Below are positions 9,554 through 21,700 of a stretch of 64,000 bases of DNA, in pieces. Position numbers and translations under genes: made by a program. The notes under the pieces are model-generated. The model was not told the origin of the DNA. It was given only the letters and a program-made list of their open reading frames with translations, and ran no database searches. Source of the stretch: Diplolepis rosae (lineage: Eukaryota > Arthropoda > Insecta > Hymenoptera > Diplolepididae); the NCBI GenBank assembly GCA_030998225.1, contig JAPYXD010000753.1, positions 5,302,001-5,366,000 on the forward strand. The letters are read 5' to 3'. Within the stretch, counting starts at the first letter, position 1. Each line of letters starts with the position of its first letter.

Positions 9554-12500
9554 TTATTGTTTTATTAGTTTTTCTAATACTTTTTCTCATAGTCTCGATA
9601 AATGAAGACTGATCCCTATGAGTAAAAAAAATTCAATAAAGGATTGAAGAAAGAAATTCTGTAGATATAATCGGTAGAAGCCGATTGAGACCGATTGAGA
9701 AAAATAATTAAGACCGATTTGTTTAATCGAATTTAATCGGTGCTGTACTATTAAATCCCAATTAAATGAATCGGTTTGATTGATGTGTCTGAATCGCGTC
9801 AGTCGGGTTCAATCGGATTCTATAGAATATTTTTAGAACTATTTTAAAATAATTGTAATTGCATTCTTTAATTAAAATGTATTAATATCTGCTTTCCTTG
9901 ATTTGATTGTTTTTTTGACGAATTTAAAATAATTCGCCTGTCTCAACATTTTGTATCAATTTATACGAATAGAAAGTTAAGGCATTTGAGTCGCTTTGTC
10001 GGATTGTTACAAATTGCCTAACTGATCTAATTCTTATTTATTGTAAACTGTCAGTAAACACTGACAAAAATACTAATAATAAATAATAATAAATCAATCT
10101 GATTTATTCCGAACCAATTTTTCTATACGAATCAATCCGGATGAAACTGAATTTATTATTAAAACGGAGTAAAACCGAGATTAGGTTCGAATTATTTCGG
10201 ATTGATTTCCAGTCAATTAGTATCGAGCGAAATTGAAAAGCTTTTCTCGTATTGCCTCGGAATAGTTCTGATTGGCGTTGAATAAAATTCAATCTTGAAC
10301 TATTGCCAAGGTAATTAAATTATCCAAGAAAACTAATAAATTCTAATAGAATATCAGTTAATTTTATTAGATTTCTATTACAAATATTATTTCATACCAA
10401 TGTAAAATTTTCACAACACAGTTAGTTATTTTGACATAATGTCACAATAAAAAATGGAAGTAACAAAAATGCTAACGAAATTTCTTGTAATATCGTTTTA
10501 TTTAATTACGTCAAATGATAATAATTAAACCTTGAAAACCATAATAATAAAACAGACCGGGAATCTTTGGTTTTATCTAGTACTGTCAATCTCATAGTAT
10601 AAAATATAATATGATCATTACATCATTATTATGTAAAATCGTTTACAAGATTATCACCGGATTGTTACATAGTATTTCTGTGAAAATGTCGTCTCACGTT
10701 TGTTACAGCTATATAACAAGAAATTTTATGTAACCATTATAGAACAATCACGTGATGCGTCTTGTTATGTAACTGTGAGACGCATGGGACAAAATTTTGA
10801 CAGAATTGTCATGTAACAATTATGTAACAATTATATAACAGCTGCAATTGTTTAATGGATCCGATCTACCTAATTTATTTTATTAATTATGTCAGTCTTA
10901 TCTGGATATCACCCTATTTATTACCTTATAAAAATATTATTTTTTTTGCCCAGAATTGAATTCGAAATCATCAATGAAGGGAAAAATAATTAATGGGCTC
11001 ATAAATATGCAGAACTGCTTGGATTACATAGCTTCCTTAAAAAGGCTACCTGATGAACACTATTGCAGTGGAGTTGTCATAACTAGCTTTCACGTCTTAA
11101 CCGCCGCTTATTGTCTTTATCCTTATAAAAATCAGTATCTCTTTGGAAGAATTTTTGTTATAATCGGTTATATAGAGCATTCAATTAGTGGAATGCAATA
11201 CCATTCTGAATATCGTTTTTCAAAGGATGATAATGATCGAGTTAATAGCACCAATTTCGATATTGGTCTCATAACAGTAAGTGAAATTTCAAGGATGACA
11301 CTGAAAATAGGACCTGTACCCAATTTTTGGCTTCATTTGTTTTCAATTATGCACCAAATATGAAAATGAAATAATTGTAAAATCTAATTCAACTTTTTCT
11401 GAAAACAGGAAAATTGACCGATTACTGTTTTGATTGTTTACGTGGCGAATGTTTCGGGAAGGAATTCCGTCCGAGCTATTCCGAACCATTCCGAATCATT
11501 CCAAACCAATCCGAAAATTTGTTTGAAGCATGTTTAATGCAAATTGAATAAAAATCAACCCGATTTATTCTGGTTGAATTCGAGACTCCGATCCAAAGGA
11601 ATCCAAACCGAGTTTTCAATTCAAATTTATTCGAATCTATCAGATTCATTCCGAATCAATCTGAACAAATCCGTTGTCGGAATTATTCGGATTGAAAATT
11701 CGATTTGGATCAATTCAATATCAGATTGATTTGTATTAAAAATTTGCTTCAGATGTATTCGCATCGAAGCGGAATGAATCGGATTGAGTCAAATTGACTT
11801 TTAACCGATTTTCATCGAAACATATTCAAAACATTTTGATAAAAGGTATCTGTTGCAGTGTCATCCACTAAATCTTTCAATTTCGAAGTCACTGCATTAC
11901 TTTTTTTTTAAAAGCTAACGGTTTCGACCAATGTAGAGCCGGTTGCCTTGACAGAACCCATGGAATCTAATGTTGCTCCAGATGACTACGTTGTGATGGC
12001 TGGATATTCTGAAGAATATGAATATTCCGTACGTCATAAAGAAAGTTTGAAATTAAATAATATAAATTTGATTCGATTTAAATTGACCAAGGGAAATACG
12101 GTTTCTAGCCAATACAGTGGAACCCCTGTTATTTGAATGATTGGTTAAATAAACATGCACCACTGCGAAACTTTTCGTGCGCATGCGTAAAAAAAATCCA
12201 TGCTTTTTAAGGGCCCTCACGAATCATTAGGATACGAGAGATTCCACAGTACCAAAATTATTAGATCAAAATTTTGAGTTTAAAGTAGGCAGGAAAATCT
12301 GACGTGAATTCACGAATTTCGTTATTTTTTTCTTACCACCTTAAACTTGAACATTTTTGTATAAATTAAAATGAAATTTCTCTTTCAGGCGATAAAAATG
12401 AAAATTGTTTTGGATAAAATATTTTGTAGGGAGGCATATATAAATAATCGTGGAGAGGATCGCCTATTCTGTGCACGTCCAATGTTGGAAAATGGAATTA

Positions 12501-14019
12501 TTACTGAGGTATACAATTTTCTTATAAACTATTTTGACGAAAGTTTCGGAAAGGAATTTAATCTCATCAATCCGAAATATCCGATTCAAATCGGTTGAAA
12601 ATTAATTCGAGCCAATCCGATTCAACCAAAATGGATCTGAACCCTATTTTCAATACTAATTAATTCGAATCTATTCCAATCTTTCCGACCTCGGATTCTT
12701 TCTAATTGGAATCCCGATTTGGGTTAACCCGGGTTCGATTGATTCGAATTGATTTCCAATCCATTTACACCGAACAAAATTCAAAACGTTTTTCGGATTC
12801 ATTCGGAGCGATTCGGAAACAGATTCCGGAATGGCTCGGAATACTTTTGATCCACTCGGATTAATTTCCAATTTGAAAATTTTGCCGCAGGTTTTGGAAA
12901 GGAATTTAATCTGAACAATCCAAATCATCCGATTCAAAACGGTTGAAAATCAATTCGAGCCAATCCGATTTAACCAGAATAGATTCGAACCCTATTTTCA
13001 ATACCAATTATCTCGAATCTATTCCAATCTTTCCGACCTCGGATTCTTTCTAATTGGAAACCCGATTTAGATTAACCCGGGTTCGATTGATTCGAATTGA
13101 TTTCCAATCCATTTAAACCGAACAAAATTCAAAACGTTTTTCGGATTCATTCTGAGCGATTCGGAAACAGATTACGGAATGGCTCGGAATACTTTTGATC
13201 CACTCGGATTAATTTCCCAATCCGAAACTTTTTTCGAGCCAATCCGATTCAACCAGAATGGATCTGAATCCTATTTTCAATACTAATTAATTCGAATCTA
13301 TTCCAATCTTTCCGACCTCGGATTCTTTCTAATTGGAAACCCGATTTAGATTAACCCGGGTTCGATTGATTCGAATTGATTTCCAATCCATTTACACCGA
13401 ACAAAATTCAAAACGTTTTTCGGATTCATTTGGAGCGATTCGGAAACAGATTCCGGAATGGCTCGGAATACTTTTGATCCACTCGGATTAATTTCTAATC
13501 CGAAACTTTTGTCGCAAGTTTTGGAAAGGAATTTAATCTGAACAATCCAAATCATACGATTCAAATCGGTTGAAAATCAATTCGAGCCAATCCGATTTAA
13601 CCAGAATAGATTCGAACCTTATTTTTAATACCAATTAATACGAATCTATTCCAATATTTACGACCTCGGACTCTTTCTGATCCACCCGGGTTCGATTGAT
13701 TCGAGTTAATTTCCAATCCATTTGCATCGAACAAAATTCAAAAAGTTTTTCGGATTCATTCGGATCTGTTCGGAAACAGATTTTTTAGCTTAAATATTCC
13801 ATTATTATAACAAAAATTATCTTGGATTTCGGGCAGTATTTTTAAATTTAACTTATTTACATCTAGACAGACATTGGAAGCCCCATATTTAGATGGAGGA
13901 AACTACTTGGAGTTGTTTCTGGAGGTTACTTAAACACTGTAAAACCTTACGTGGCTATTACAAGTATTCCTGCACATTTGAGTTACATCCTGAAAAGGAT
14001 AGAAGAATGTGTTGATTAA
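9117..14019 (+). CDS. serine protease homologue 2 (inactive chymotrypsin fold), 5 exons
   Basis: The exon model is 9117-9186, 10954-11276, 11915-12028, 12389-12508 and 13867-14019, with phases 1,0,0,0 exactly as in the upstream paralogue. Residues 1-23 form a signal peptide (MKMKMKIFACTLLCMFIVIG then DSR). The mature part has KIING, HYCSGVV and LTAAYC (His to Tyr), FDIGLI (Asp kept) and TDIGSP (Ser to Ile). The third disulfide is absent. The protein is about 260 aa and ends RIEECVD. Exon 4 is 120 nt in both genes. Intron 1 is 1.77 kb here against 0.18 kb in the paralogue, and exon 1 can also splice in phase to a short exon at 9468 (separate entry). Intron 4 holds a tandem MITE array. Like its neighbour it is probably a secreted pseudoprotease. 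The assignment of exon 1 is the least certain part. Confidence 0.82.
9655..9835. repeat. palindromic CCGATT repeat (copy 2)
   Basis: The same family as 7944-8125: the left arm contains GTAGAAGCCGATTGAGACCG, and the right arm TCAGTCGGGTTCAATCGGAT followed by TCTATAGAA. It is more diverged than the other copies. It lies in intron 1 of protease homologue 2. Confidence 0.6.
10092..10312. repeat. TTTCGGA-end MITE family, diverged fragment (copy 2)
   Basis: It contains family text (TTCCGAACCAAT, GAATCAATCCGGAT, TTCGGATTGATTTCCAG) and a right end GAACTATTGCCAAGG resembling the CTTTCGCCAGG terminus. The left terminus is lost. Intron 1 of protease homologue 2. Confidence 0.55.
11440..11850. repeat. 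TTTCGGA-end MITE family (copy 3)
   Basis: It begins CGTGGCGAATGTTTCGGGAA and runs about 400 bp of degenerate TCCGAATC/GATTCGGA text through intron 2 of protease homologue 2. The right terminus is eroded. Confidence 0.65.
12534..13790. repeat. tandemly amplified MITE, about four ~310-350-bp units
   Basis: GGAAAGGAATTTAATC recurs at 12548, 12896 and 13523. A further unit between 13200 and 13520 lacks that word but keeps GGATTCTTTCTAATTGGAAA, TTAACCCGGGTTCGATTGAT and CAAAACGTTTTTCGGATTCA. Spacings are 348 bp and then 627 bp (two shorter units). Units are nearly identical over most of their length, so the amplification is recent compared with the scattered single copies. All of it is inside intron 4 of protease homologue 2. 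Confidence 0.85.
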
Positions 14020-14268
14020 GGAACAATACTCTCAAAGTATTAAATACCCATAAGATTTTTAGCATAACTTTTTTCTGTGCTTATGTATATTGATAGTTTA
14101 TCGAAAAGGAAGTTTAATACATTTTTTGAACAAAAAATAAAATTATTAAAATGAAAAATTCAGTGAACTTTTATTAAGTTTAATTTATTTTTTATAACTG
14201 TGCGAACTTAATGAAAGATGTATCTGCATAAAAAAGTTATAATTTCGAATAATTATTTTTTCTATGTT

Positions 14269-14935
14269 CCAATAGGCACGAGGAGATATTCGTCTTTGGA
14301 ACGCCTGAAAGACATCTTCAGAACGTCCATATCTATTCAAATGATATTTTTTGGACGTCTTATTTGTTAAGGACATCTTTCGGCCATTTGATGTTTGAAA
14401 GACATCAATCGGACAGATGTTGACCTCATAAAAACCTCTTTTGAATCTCTAGTAAAAGTTTTGGATTGGAATTCAATCCGAGCGGATCGGAGTTATTTTG
14501 AACAATTCAGAAATCTGTTTTCGAACTATTTCAATATATTCCGAACCAATCCGATTCATTCTGGTTCAAGACGAAACTTCAATATGAATGAATCCGAATC
14601 ATTCCGACTTCGGATCTTTCCGGATTGATTTGGAATAATTCGCATTGAAAATTTGGTTTTGGATTAATTTGGATCGATGTCTTCGATGAAACTCGAATAA
14701 ATCGGATAGAGTCTTATTGATTTTTAAACAATATTCATTGAACAAGATCCAAAAAGATTTTTGGATTGTTTCGGAATGCCTCAAAATGAATTCCTTTCCA
14801 AAACTTTCGCCAGGCTAATCATCTTTAGGATCTTATATTTAGACGTCTTTGAGACGTCTACGTCTGTCTAACTGATGCTTTTCAGACGTTTCACTTTTTG
14901 AGGACGTCTTTCGAGTGTGGAACGTTTACAAGACA
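14269..14935. repeat. GACGTC-rich repeat split by a MITE (14449-14814)
   Basis: The outer parts (14269-14448 and 14815-14935) carry the CCAATAGGCACG start and repeated GACGTCTTT/AAGACATC words of the CCCAGTAGGCACA family. The inner 14449-14814 is a complete TTTCGGA-family MITE starting CTAGTAAAAGTTTTGGATTG and ending CAAAACTTTCGCCAGG. The nesting order is clear: the GACGTC element is older here. It lies between protease homologue 2 and the 3' end of the P450 gene. Confidence 0.7.
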
Positions 14936-15011
14936 AATTAATGTGTCCTGTTTTCTCAAACTTGGAAATTGTGTTCACAATTTTATCTTCTGATAGAATA
15001 GTTCTTAATGT

Positions 15012-18000
15012 TCAACGCTTTGTAATAATTATTTTACACTTTGGCGGAGCGATTGCGAAACCATCAATGCCATCCATACAAGGTTTAGATTCTCCAGGAG
15101 CGAGATCAAATCGAAATTTTTGCAAAAGGCAAGCCGTGAACAAAAACAAACTGTGCTTTGCCATCGTTTCTCCTATGCATCTTCTTCGTCCTGTAAATAT
15201 TTATTTATTTTAAGTTAAGAAATAATTACAATTACGATTTAATCTTTAAATGTTTTTAGTTCTGATGATATTTTTTATAAACTCTAGTAAAAGTTTTGAA
15301 TTGGATATTATTTCACGCTATTACGTCCTATTGCGCCACAATCCGATCCATTTCCCCGGAAAATCGGCTGAAAATTAATGCGAGTCAATCCAAAACTTCC
15401 AATTTGAATTAATCAAAAACAATTGTTTAATCAATCTCAATTCGAGTTCGAGATAATCGGATTGATCCGGATTGGAAAATTGGTTCAGATTCATTCGAAT
15501 AAGAAGTTTTGGATTAGTCTCCAGATGATTTGCATCGAACTGATTGAAAACGTTTTTTTGAATTGGCTCGGAATGGCTCGGATTGGTGCGGAATAGAACG
15601 GAATGAAATCCTATCCGAAACTTACACCAAGGAAATTTAGAAAAAAAATTACCTGCTCCAAAAGGTAAAGCAAATGGGTCATCTACAAATTCTCCCTTTT
15701 CATTGACGAACCTTTCTGGTCTGAATATTTCAGGATCGCCCCAATGTTTTTTATCCATATTAACACTAACTAGACTTGCGAGCAAAGAGTAATCTTTTTT
15801 AATATTGTAACCCAGAAGTGTAGAATCTACGATTGCTCGATGTGCTATCGTCGTCGGACCAATGTTTGCAGTTCTCAAAACTTCTGAGATCGTCGCATTC
15901 AGATATGGCAAACTGTATAAATAAAATTATTATTTTAAAAAAATTTAAAAAAATTTAAATTTAAAAAATTAAAAAAAAAATTTAATTTAAAAAATTTTTA
16001 AAAATAAAATAATTATTTTATTTAAAATTTCAATTTGGAGATAATTACATTGCGATTTATCACTTACTGATTTTTGTAAATGAGTGAAGGCAGGGATTCT
16101 CTTCCAATCACTTTATCCAGTTCTGCGTGTAATTTTTCTTGAACGTCGGTTCTTATTGCAATGTTTGTGATTACAAAACCAAGACTGTTATTTGTAGTTT
16201 CCACACCAGCAGAGAAAAAATCTTTCATGAGGGCCAGAAGCTGGGGCTCTTTAATATATAAAGAATATAATATACAAGGAACCCTAGCGAAAGTTTCGGA
16301 AAGGAATTCAATCCGAGTGAATCCGAGCCATTCCTAATCATTCCGAACCAATCCAAAATTCGTTTTGGATATCATTCGATGCAAATCGGTTGAAAATCAA
16401 TCCGACTCAATCCAATCCATTCGTGTTCAATCCGAATCAATCGGAACCAAGTTTTTCATCCGAATCAATCCAAACTTGGTTTGATCTAAACCGAATTTCC
16501 AATCGGAATAAATCCGAGATCAGAATGATTCGGATTAAAAATTTGTTTCAGATCAATCCAAGCTCGGATTCTTCAGATTGAAGTTTTGGATTGATTTTTA
16601 ACCAATTTACATCGAACGAGATTCAAAATGATTTTCGAAAACACATTTCGGAATGGCTCGGAATAGTTCTGATACACAGGAATTGAATTCCAATCCGAAA
16701 CTTTGGTCAAGGAAGATTGGTCATTCAAAATGTTAAAAACCCTGTTGATTAAACAAAAGGTCGTTAATTAAAAATATGATTCAATTTATTTTTGTACTGA
16801 AACTAAAATTTGTTTGTTTAAAATATTCACCCAGTGAGTAGAGGGACACTGGACGTCTTTGGGACGTCTTAATAACGTCTCGCAGAGTTCTATGTCAGGC
16901 TTTTTGCTTTCTTGAGGAAGTCTTCAGTTTGAAAGACGTCTTTGAGACGTAAAACGTCTAGACGACGACAAAATGTCTGACTTTGAATCCCCGAGACGTC
17001 TTGAGAACGTTGCAAAGACGTTCAATATCGCTGTGCCAATTAGGCTATAATCATATTTATGCAATTCTATCCCAGTAGGCACAAGAACATTGGACGTCTT
17101 AAGGACGTCTTAAAGACGTCCCACGAACTTCTATGTCAGATTTTTGGCTTTCCTCAGGACGTTTCATTTCTTACAGATGTATTTTAGACAAAACACATAC
17201 AGGAGACAACAAAAAGCCTGACATTCATGTTCTTAAGACGTCTTTAAGACGTCCCATAGTGTCTAATGTCCGCGTGCAAACTAGGCACATATTTAAAACA
17301 ATTTAGTTTTTAAATTAGGAATCCAATTTGATATTTAATTTCTTTATTTTGTATTTTATCAACTATCTCTTAATAAAGTTTGAACAAGATCTTATTAAAT
17401 TTTTTGTTCTTATTTTGAAAAGAGTTTTATCTTTTCAAAGATAAAAATCTTTTACCTGAAGAAGATGTGAAACGTTTGCTGAGTAAATTTATAACCGTTA
17501 CTTGACCTCTGCTGCAAAATGAATATCTCGAGATATTGATAACAGTATATTTATTTAACGCTATGCCTTAATTCTAAATGAAAATTAATTAGCTTAAATA
17601 ATTGTTTGCTAATTTAATTAAAGTTTGAATAACCTGTGAATAAAATATTTCTTATTTGGGAAAAAAGTTGTCAATGATAAAAATTATTATTTGAATAGAA
17701 ATTGGAAAAGACGAACTAATTATTAGTACAATTTAATTTTCAATATTTTTACCATTGAATAACGAAGCTGAGTTATTTTTTTGGATATCCATCTCTTGGA
17801 GATAAGCGTCAATAAGATCTTTGTAAGCACCTTCGGCTTTCATATTTTTATGCGTAGATAATTCCTCCTGCAATAATTAATAATAAATATTAAAATATAG
17901 TTAGCCAATTTAAATTCATCATTTTTTTTATTTACCACAAAAAAACTCCACATCCGGTCTTGACGGAATTTAAGATCAGTATAGCCTGTATATTTTGGAA

Positions 18001-18956
18001 TAATGTATCTCAAAAATGGCAAATGATCCAAAATAATACCAGTGACATAACTTTTTCGAGTGTTGTTATCTAAAATTTCTAGAGTTTCTCTCAATTTTGA
18101 ATCATCTTCTTTCAATCTTTAAAAATAAAAAAGTAGAAAGGTTTTCTTATTCAATTATTCAATAATCAGCTTTAACTTGATTAAAACGATAATTACTTAG
18201 AACCAGCAATAAAGCACCACATGTTGTTTAAAATCGCAATACTTGACATATGAGGAAAATAATCAATTATATTTTCATTTTGAATTTTCTTTTCAATACT
18301 ACTTATAAGGGAAACTGCATTTTCCAAAATTAGATCCTCCATCGATCTTTTACCGAATCCGAATTCCTTTAGATATTTTAATGAAAATCTGTAATAAAGC
18401 AATCCTTATTTTAAATTAAAAAAGAAATTATAAAGCTGAATTAAAATTCTATTTAAAATGGAAAATTAAAAAGAAAAAAATTTTTATTTTAATTTCCCTT
18501 ACCTTCTATTGTCATCCCAAAGTTTTCCATCGGTAAAAATGATTCCTCTTCTTTCCCCCATTGTTCTAATTCGATGGGAAAAAGAATCTGGCCGTCCATC
18601 AAATTCAGGACGATTCAGCATTTCTAAAACAGCATCTCTCCCAGAAACTAAAATTATCGGGTGCCCCATTCCTAATCTTAATCCTATAATTGGTCCATAA
18701 GTTTCGGCCAGTCTTGCATATACACGGGACATATAATTTGTTTCCCTCAAAAGTTTTTTTAAATCCAGGATATTACCCAAAACTGGCAAACCTCGAGGTC
18801 CTAAAAAAATGAATAATTTACCATCAACCGAGAACTATAATTTATTTTGATCATTTTCTTTGAAGATATACCTGGAGGAAATTTCGACTCACTCCTCCAA
18901 TCCATTAGGATTTTGATGATGAGAATAAACACACAACAGAGGAGAAAAAACCACAT
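15012..18956 (-). CDS. cytochrome P450, clan 2, CYP305-like, 8 exons, intact
   Basis: The exons in coding order are 18956-18872, 18800-18503, 18388-18197, 18116-17936, 17867-17753, 16248-16068, 15912-15653 and 15190-15012, all GT-AG with matching phases, totalling 496 aa. The N-terminal 17 residues are a membrane anchor (MWFFLLCCVFILIIKIL), followed by the Pro-rich FPPGPRGLPVLGN. The I-helix is FFSAGVETTNNS (AGxxT). Next come an ExxR helix (SEVLR), the PERF motif (FRPERF) and the heme loop FGAGRRRCIG split by intron 7, with the Cys thiolate ligand. Expected to be an ER-bound monooxygenase; the substrate is unknown. The CYP305 assignment rests on remembered motifs (FDGRPDSF, KRSMEDLI) and needs a search. 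Introns 5 and 7 hold MITEs. A decayed tandem copy lies at 21867-26997. Confidence 0.93.
15283..15632. repeat. TTTCGGA-end MITE family in P450 intron 7
   Basis: The left end CTCTAGTAAAAGTTTTGAAT and right end ATCCTATCCGAAACTTACAC then CAAGG are imperfect inverted copies about 350 bp apart. It lies 21 bp from the exon 7 donor. Confidence 0.7.
16283..16712. repeat. TTTCGGA-end MITE family, complete copy in P450 intron 5
   Basis: The left end CCTAGCGAAAGTTTCGGAAA and right end AATCCGAAACTTTGGTCAAG are inverted repeats around about 430 bp of degenerate TCCGAATC text. It is one of the best-preserved copies and a good reference for the family. Confidence 0.8.
16830..17044. repeat. GACGTC-rich MITE (CCCAGTNGG ends), copy 2
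   Basis: It starts CCCAGTGAGTAGAGGGACAC and ends GCTGTGCCAATTAGG. Inside are repeated GACGTCTT/AAGACGTC words. It lies in P450 intron 5, next to a sister copy at 17071. Confidence 0.7.
17071..17284. repeat. GACGTC-rich MITE (CCCAGTNGG ends), copy 3
   Basis: It starts CCCAGTAGGCACAAGAACAT and ends AATGTCCGCGTGCAAACTAG, an inverted match. The interior is GGACGTCTTAAAGACGTCCC, a self-complementary step. This is the single-copy form of the element whose interior is amplified at 19499-21700. Confidence 0.75.
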
Positions 18957-19498
18957 TTTTGTTTTTTAGATAAAACTATTAGAATAAAAATACAACTTGA
19001 ATGTCTCAAATGATCATTTTTTGTGATTTTAAGAATTTTTAAAAGCGTAACTTAATCGATAAGATACCGATTATAAATAAAAGCTAAGAAAAATCCGCGA
19101 TTTTCGATAGCTGAGTGAAAACTTTTCATCCGGGAGATTTAATCTGATACCTAGGAGTCCCGAATCCAAACTGACAGATAATTAGACAACCAGCTTGGAA
19201 AAATGTTCTCCTTTCACTGCAATATTAGCCAAGAGTCGTCATTACGGGCAGTCGCGATCGAAGGTTATCCAGGGATTCGTTGCAAAGAGCACACACACTC
19301 TTACAATTTGCACCAATCATGGTGCATTTGCGAATATGCACCTACCTAATTCTATTTGCTAATAGTTGAACGCGAAAGATCTAACACGACTTTTGCAATC
19401 ATGGCACATTCTTAAATCAACTTTTTCGTTGGAAAACTGTGTGTAACATTCCATAAAATTTTCATTTCAAACTTTCATTTCACGCAAGATCATTTTTA
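18957..19498. other. upstream region of the P450 gene
   Basis: It contains the presumed promoter of the P450 gene (reading leftward). No clear TATA/initiator pair could be chosen. There is no gene and no recognised repeat up to the start of the satellite array. Confidence 0.4.
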
Positions 19499-21700
19499 CC
19501 CAGTTGGCAAAAAATCTAAAGACATCCTAAAGACGTTTTCTAAACGTCCTAGGGATTATCTTAGGACGTTCAAAGTTCGTACAAATGACGTCCGAGGAAT
19601 ATTTTGTATTTTAAGGACGTTCTTCAGATTTTGGTAGGTCGATTGTACTGAGATTGGACGTTCTAGTAATGTCTAAAGGATATCTGACATTGAAATCCCT
19701 TGAGGATTCTTAAGACGTCCTAAAGACGTTTTTGAACGCCCTAGGGATTATTACAGGGAGTTGAATGTTAGTACAAATGACGTCCGAGGGATATCTTGTA
19801 TTTTAAGGACGTTCTTCGGATTATGATAGGTCGATTGGACTGATATTGGACGTCCTAGTAACGTTTGAAGGACATCTCTTGGTTCCGTGCCAAAAATTTA
19901 ACGTCTTATGTCAATGTCAGGCTTGTGGAGATTTTTGACGTATTATGACTATAAGAAATCCATACAAGTCTAAAATCCTGACATTGAAATCCCTTGAGGA
20001 TTCTTAAGACGTCCTAAAGACGTTTTTGAACGCCCTAGGGATTATTACAGGGAGTTCAATGTTAGTACAAATGACGTCCGAGGGATATCTTGTATTTTAA
20101 GGACGTTCTTCGGATTTTGGTAGGTCGATTGTACTGAGATTGGACGTTCTAGTAATGACTAAAGGACATCTCTTGGTTCCGTGGCAAAAATTTAACGTCT
20201 TATGTCAATGTCAGGCTTTTGGAGATTTTTGACGTCTTATGACTGAAAGACGTCCATAAAATACTAAAATCCTGACATTGAAATCCCTTGGCGATTCTTA
20301 AGATGTCATAAAGACATTTTTTGAACGTCCTAGGGATTATCACAGGGAGTTCAATGTTAGTACAAATGACGTCCGAGGAATATCTTGTATTTTAAGGACG
20401 TTCTTCGGATTATGATAGGTCGATTGGACTGATATTGGACGTCCTAGTAACGTTTGAAGGACATCTCTTGGTTCCGTGCCAAAAATTTAACGTCTTATGT
20501 CAATGTCAGGCTTGTGGAGATTTTTGACGTATTATGACTATAAGAAATCCATACAAGTCTAAAATCATGGCACTTAAATTTCTTGGGGATTCTTAAGACG
20601 TTCTAAAGACGTTTTTGAACGCCCTAGGGATTATTACAGGGAGTTCAATGTTAGTACAAATGACGTCCGAGGGATATCTTGTATTTTAAGGACGTTCTTC
20701 GGATTTTGGTAGGTCGATTGGACTGATATTGGACGTTCTAGTAATGACTAAAGGACATCTCTTGGTTCCGTGGCAAAAATTTAACGTCTTATGTCAATGT
20801 CAGGCTTTTGGAGATTTTTGACGTCTTATGACTGAAAGACGTCCATAAAATACTAAAATCCTGACATTGAAATCCCTTGGCGATTCTTAAGATGTCATAA
20901 AGACATTTTTTGAACGTCCTAGGGATTATTACAGGGAGTTGAATGTTAGTACAAATGACGTCCGAGGGATATCTTGTATTTTAAGGACGTTCTTCGGATT
21001 ATGATAGGTCGATTGGACTGATATTGGACGTCCTAGTAACGTTTGAAGGACATCTCTTGGTTCCGTGCCAAAAATTTAACGTCTTATGTCAATGTCAGGC
21101 TTGTGGAGATTTTTGACGTATTATGACTATAAGAAATCCATACAATTCTAAAATCATGGCACTTAAATTTCTTGGGGATTCTTAAGACGTTCTAAAGACG
21201 TTTTTGAACGCCCTAGGGATTATTACAGGGAGTTCAATGTTAGTACAAATGACGTCCGAGGGATATCTTGTATTTTAAGGACGTTCTTCGGATTTTGGTA
21301 GGTCGATTGGACTGATATTGGACGTCCTAGTAACTTCTAAAGGACACCTCTTGGTTCCGTGGCAAAAATTTAACGTCTTATGTCAATGTCAGGCTTGTGG
21401 AGATTTTTGACGTCTTATGATTAAAAGACGTCCATAAAATTCTATAATCCTGACATTGAAATCCCTTGAGGATTCTTAAGACGTCCTAAAGACGTTTTTG
21501 AACGACCTAGGGATAATCTCAGGGAGTTCAATGTTAGTACAAATGACGTCCGAGGGATATCTTGTATTTTAAGGACGTTCTTCGGATTTTGGTAGGTCGA
21601 TTGTACTGAGATTGGACGTTCTAGTAATGACTAAAGGACATCTCTTGGTCTCGTGCCCAATGACGTCTTTTGTCTAAAAGACGTTTTGGGGATGTGAGTT
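19499..21700. repeat. satellite-like array, ~294-bp units alternating in two types
   Basis: GACGTCCGAGG recurs at 19588, 19779, 20073, 20368, 20662, 20957, 21251 and 21545, a spacing of 294-295 bp after the first unit. Two unit types alternate from the second unit on. Type A has ATTATGATAGGTCG, CTAGTAACGTTTGAAGG, GTGCCAAAAA and GACGTATTATGACTATAAG. Type B has ATTTTGGTAGGTCG, a TCTAGTAATGACTAAAGG step, GTGGCAAAAA and GACGTCTTATGACTGAAAG. The order is A,B,A,B,A,B-like,B, so the true repeat is a ~589-bp dimer. The left edge CCCAGTTGGCA matches the end of the GACGTC MITE family, so the array looks like internal expansion of one such element between the two P450 loci. Confidence 0.92.

Noticed and set aside
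10600..10850. Cluster of GTAACA/TGTTAC words as a further MITE
   Set aside because: Words recur but no paired termini could be defined.
11948..12136. Read-through of exon 3 of protease homologue 2 ending in SGTPVI
   Set aside because: Resembles a GDSGGP-like end by chance; a good GTACGT donor and the paralogue's exon length support splicing at 12028.
19499..21700. CRISPR-like array
   Set aside because: Units are contiguous ~294-bp satellites without unique spacers, in a eukaryotic genome.
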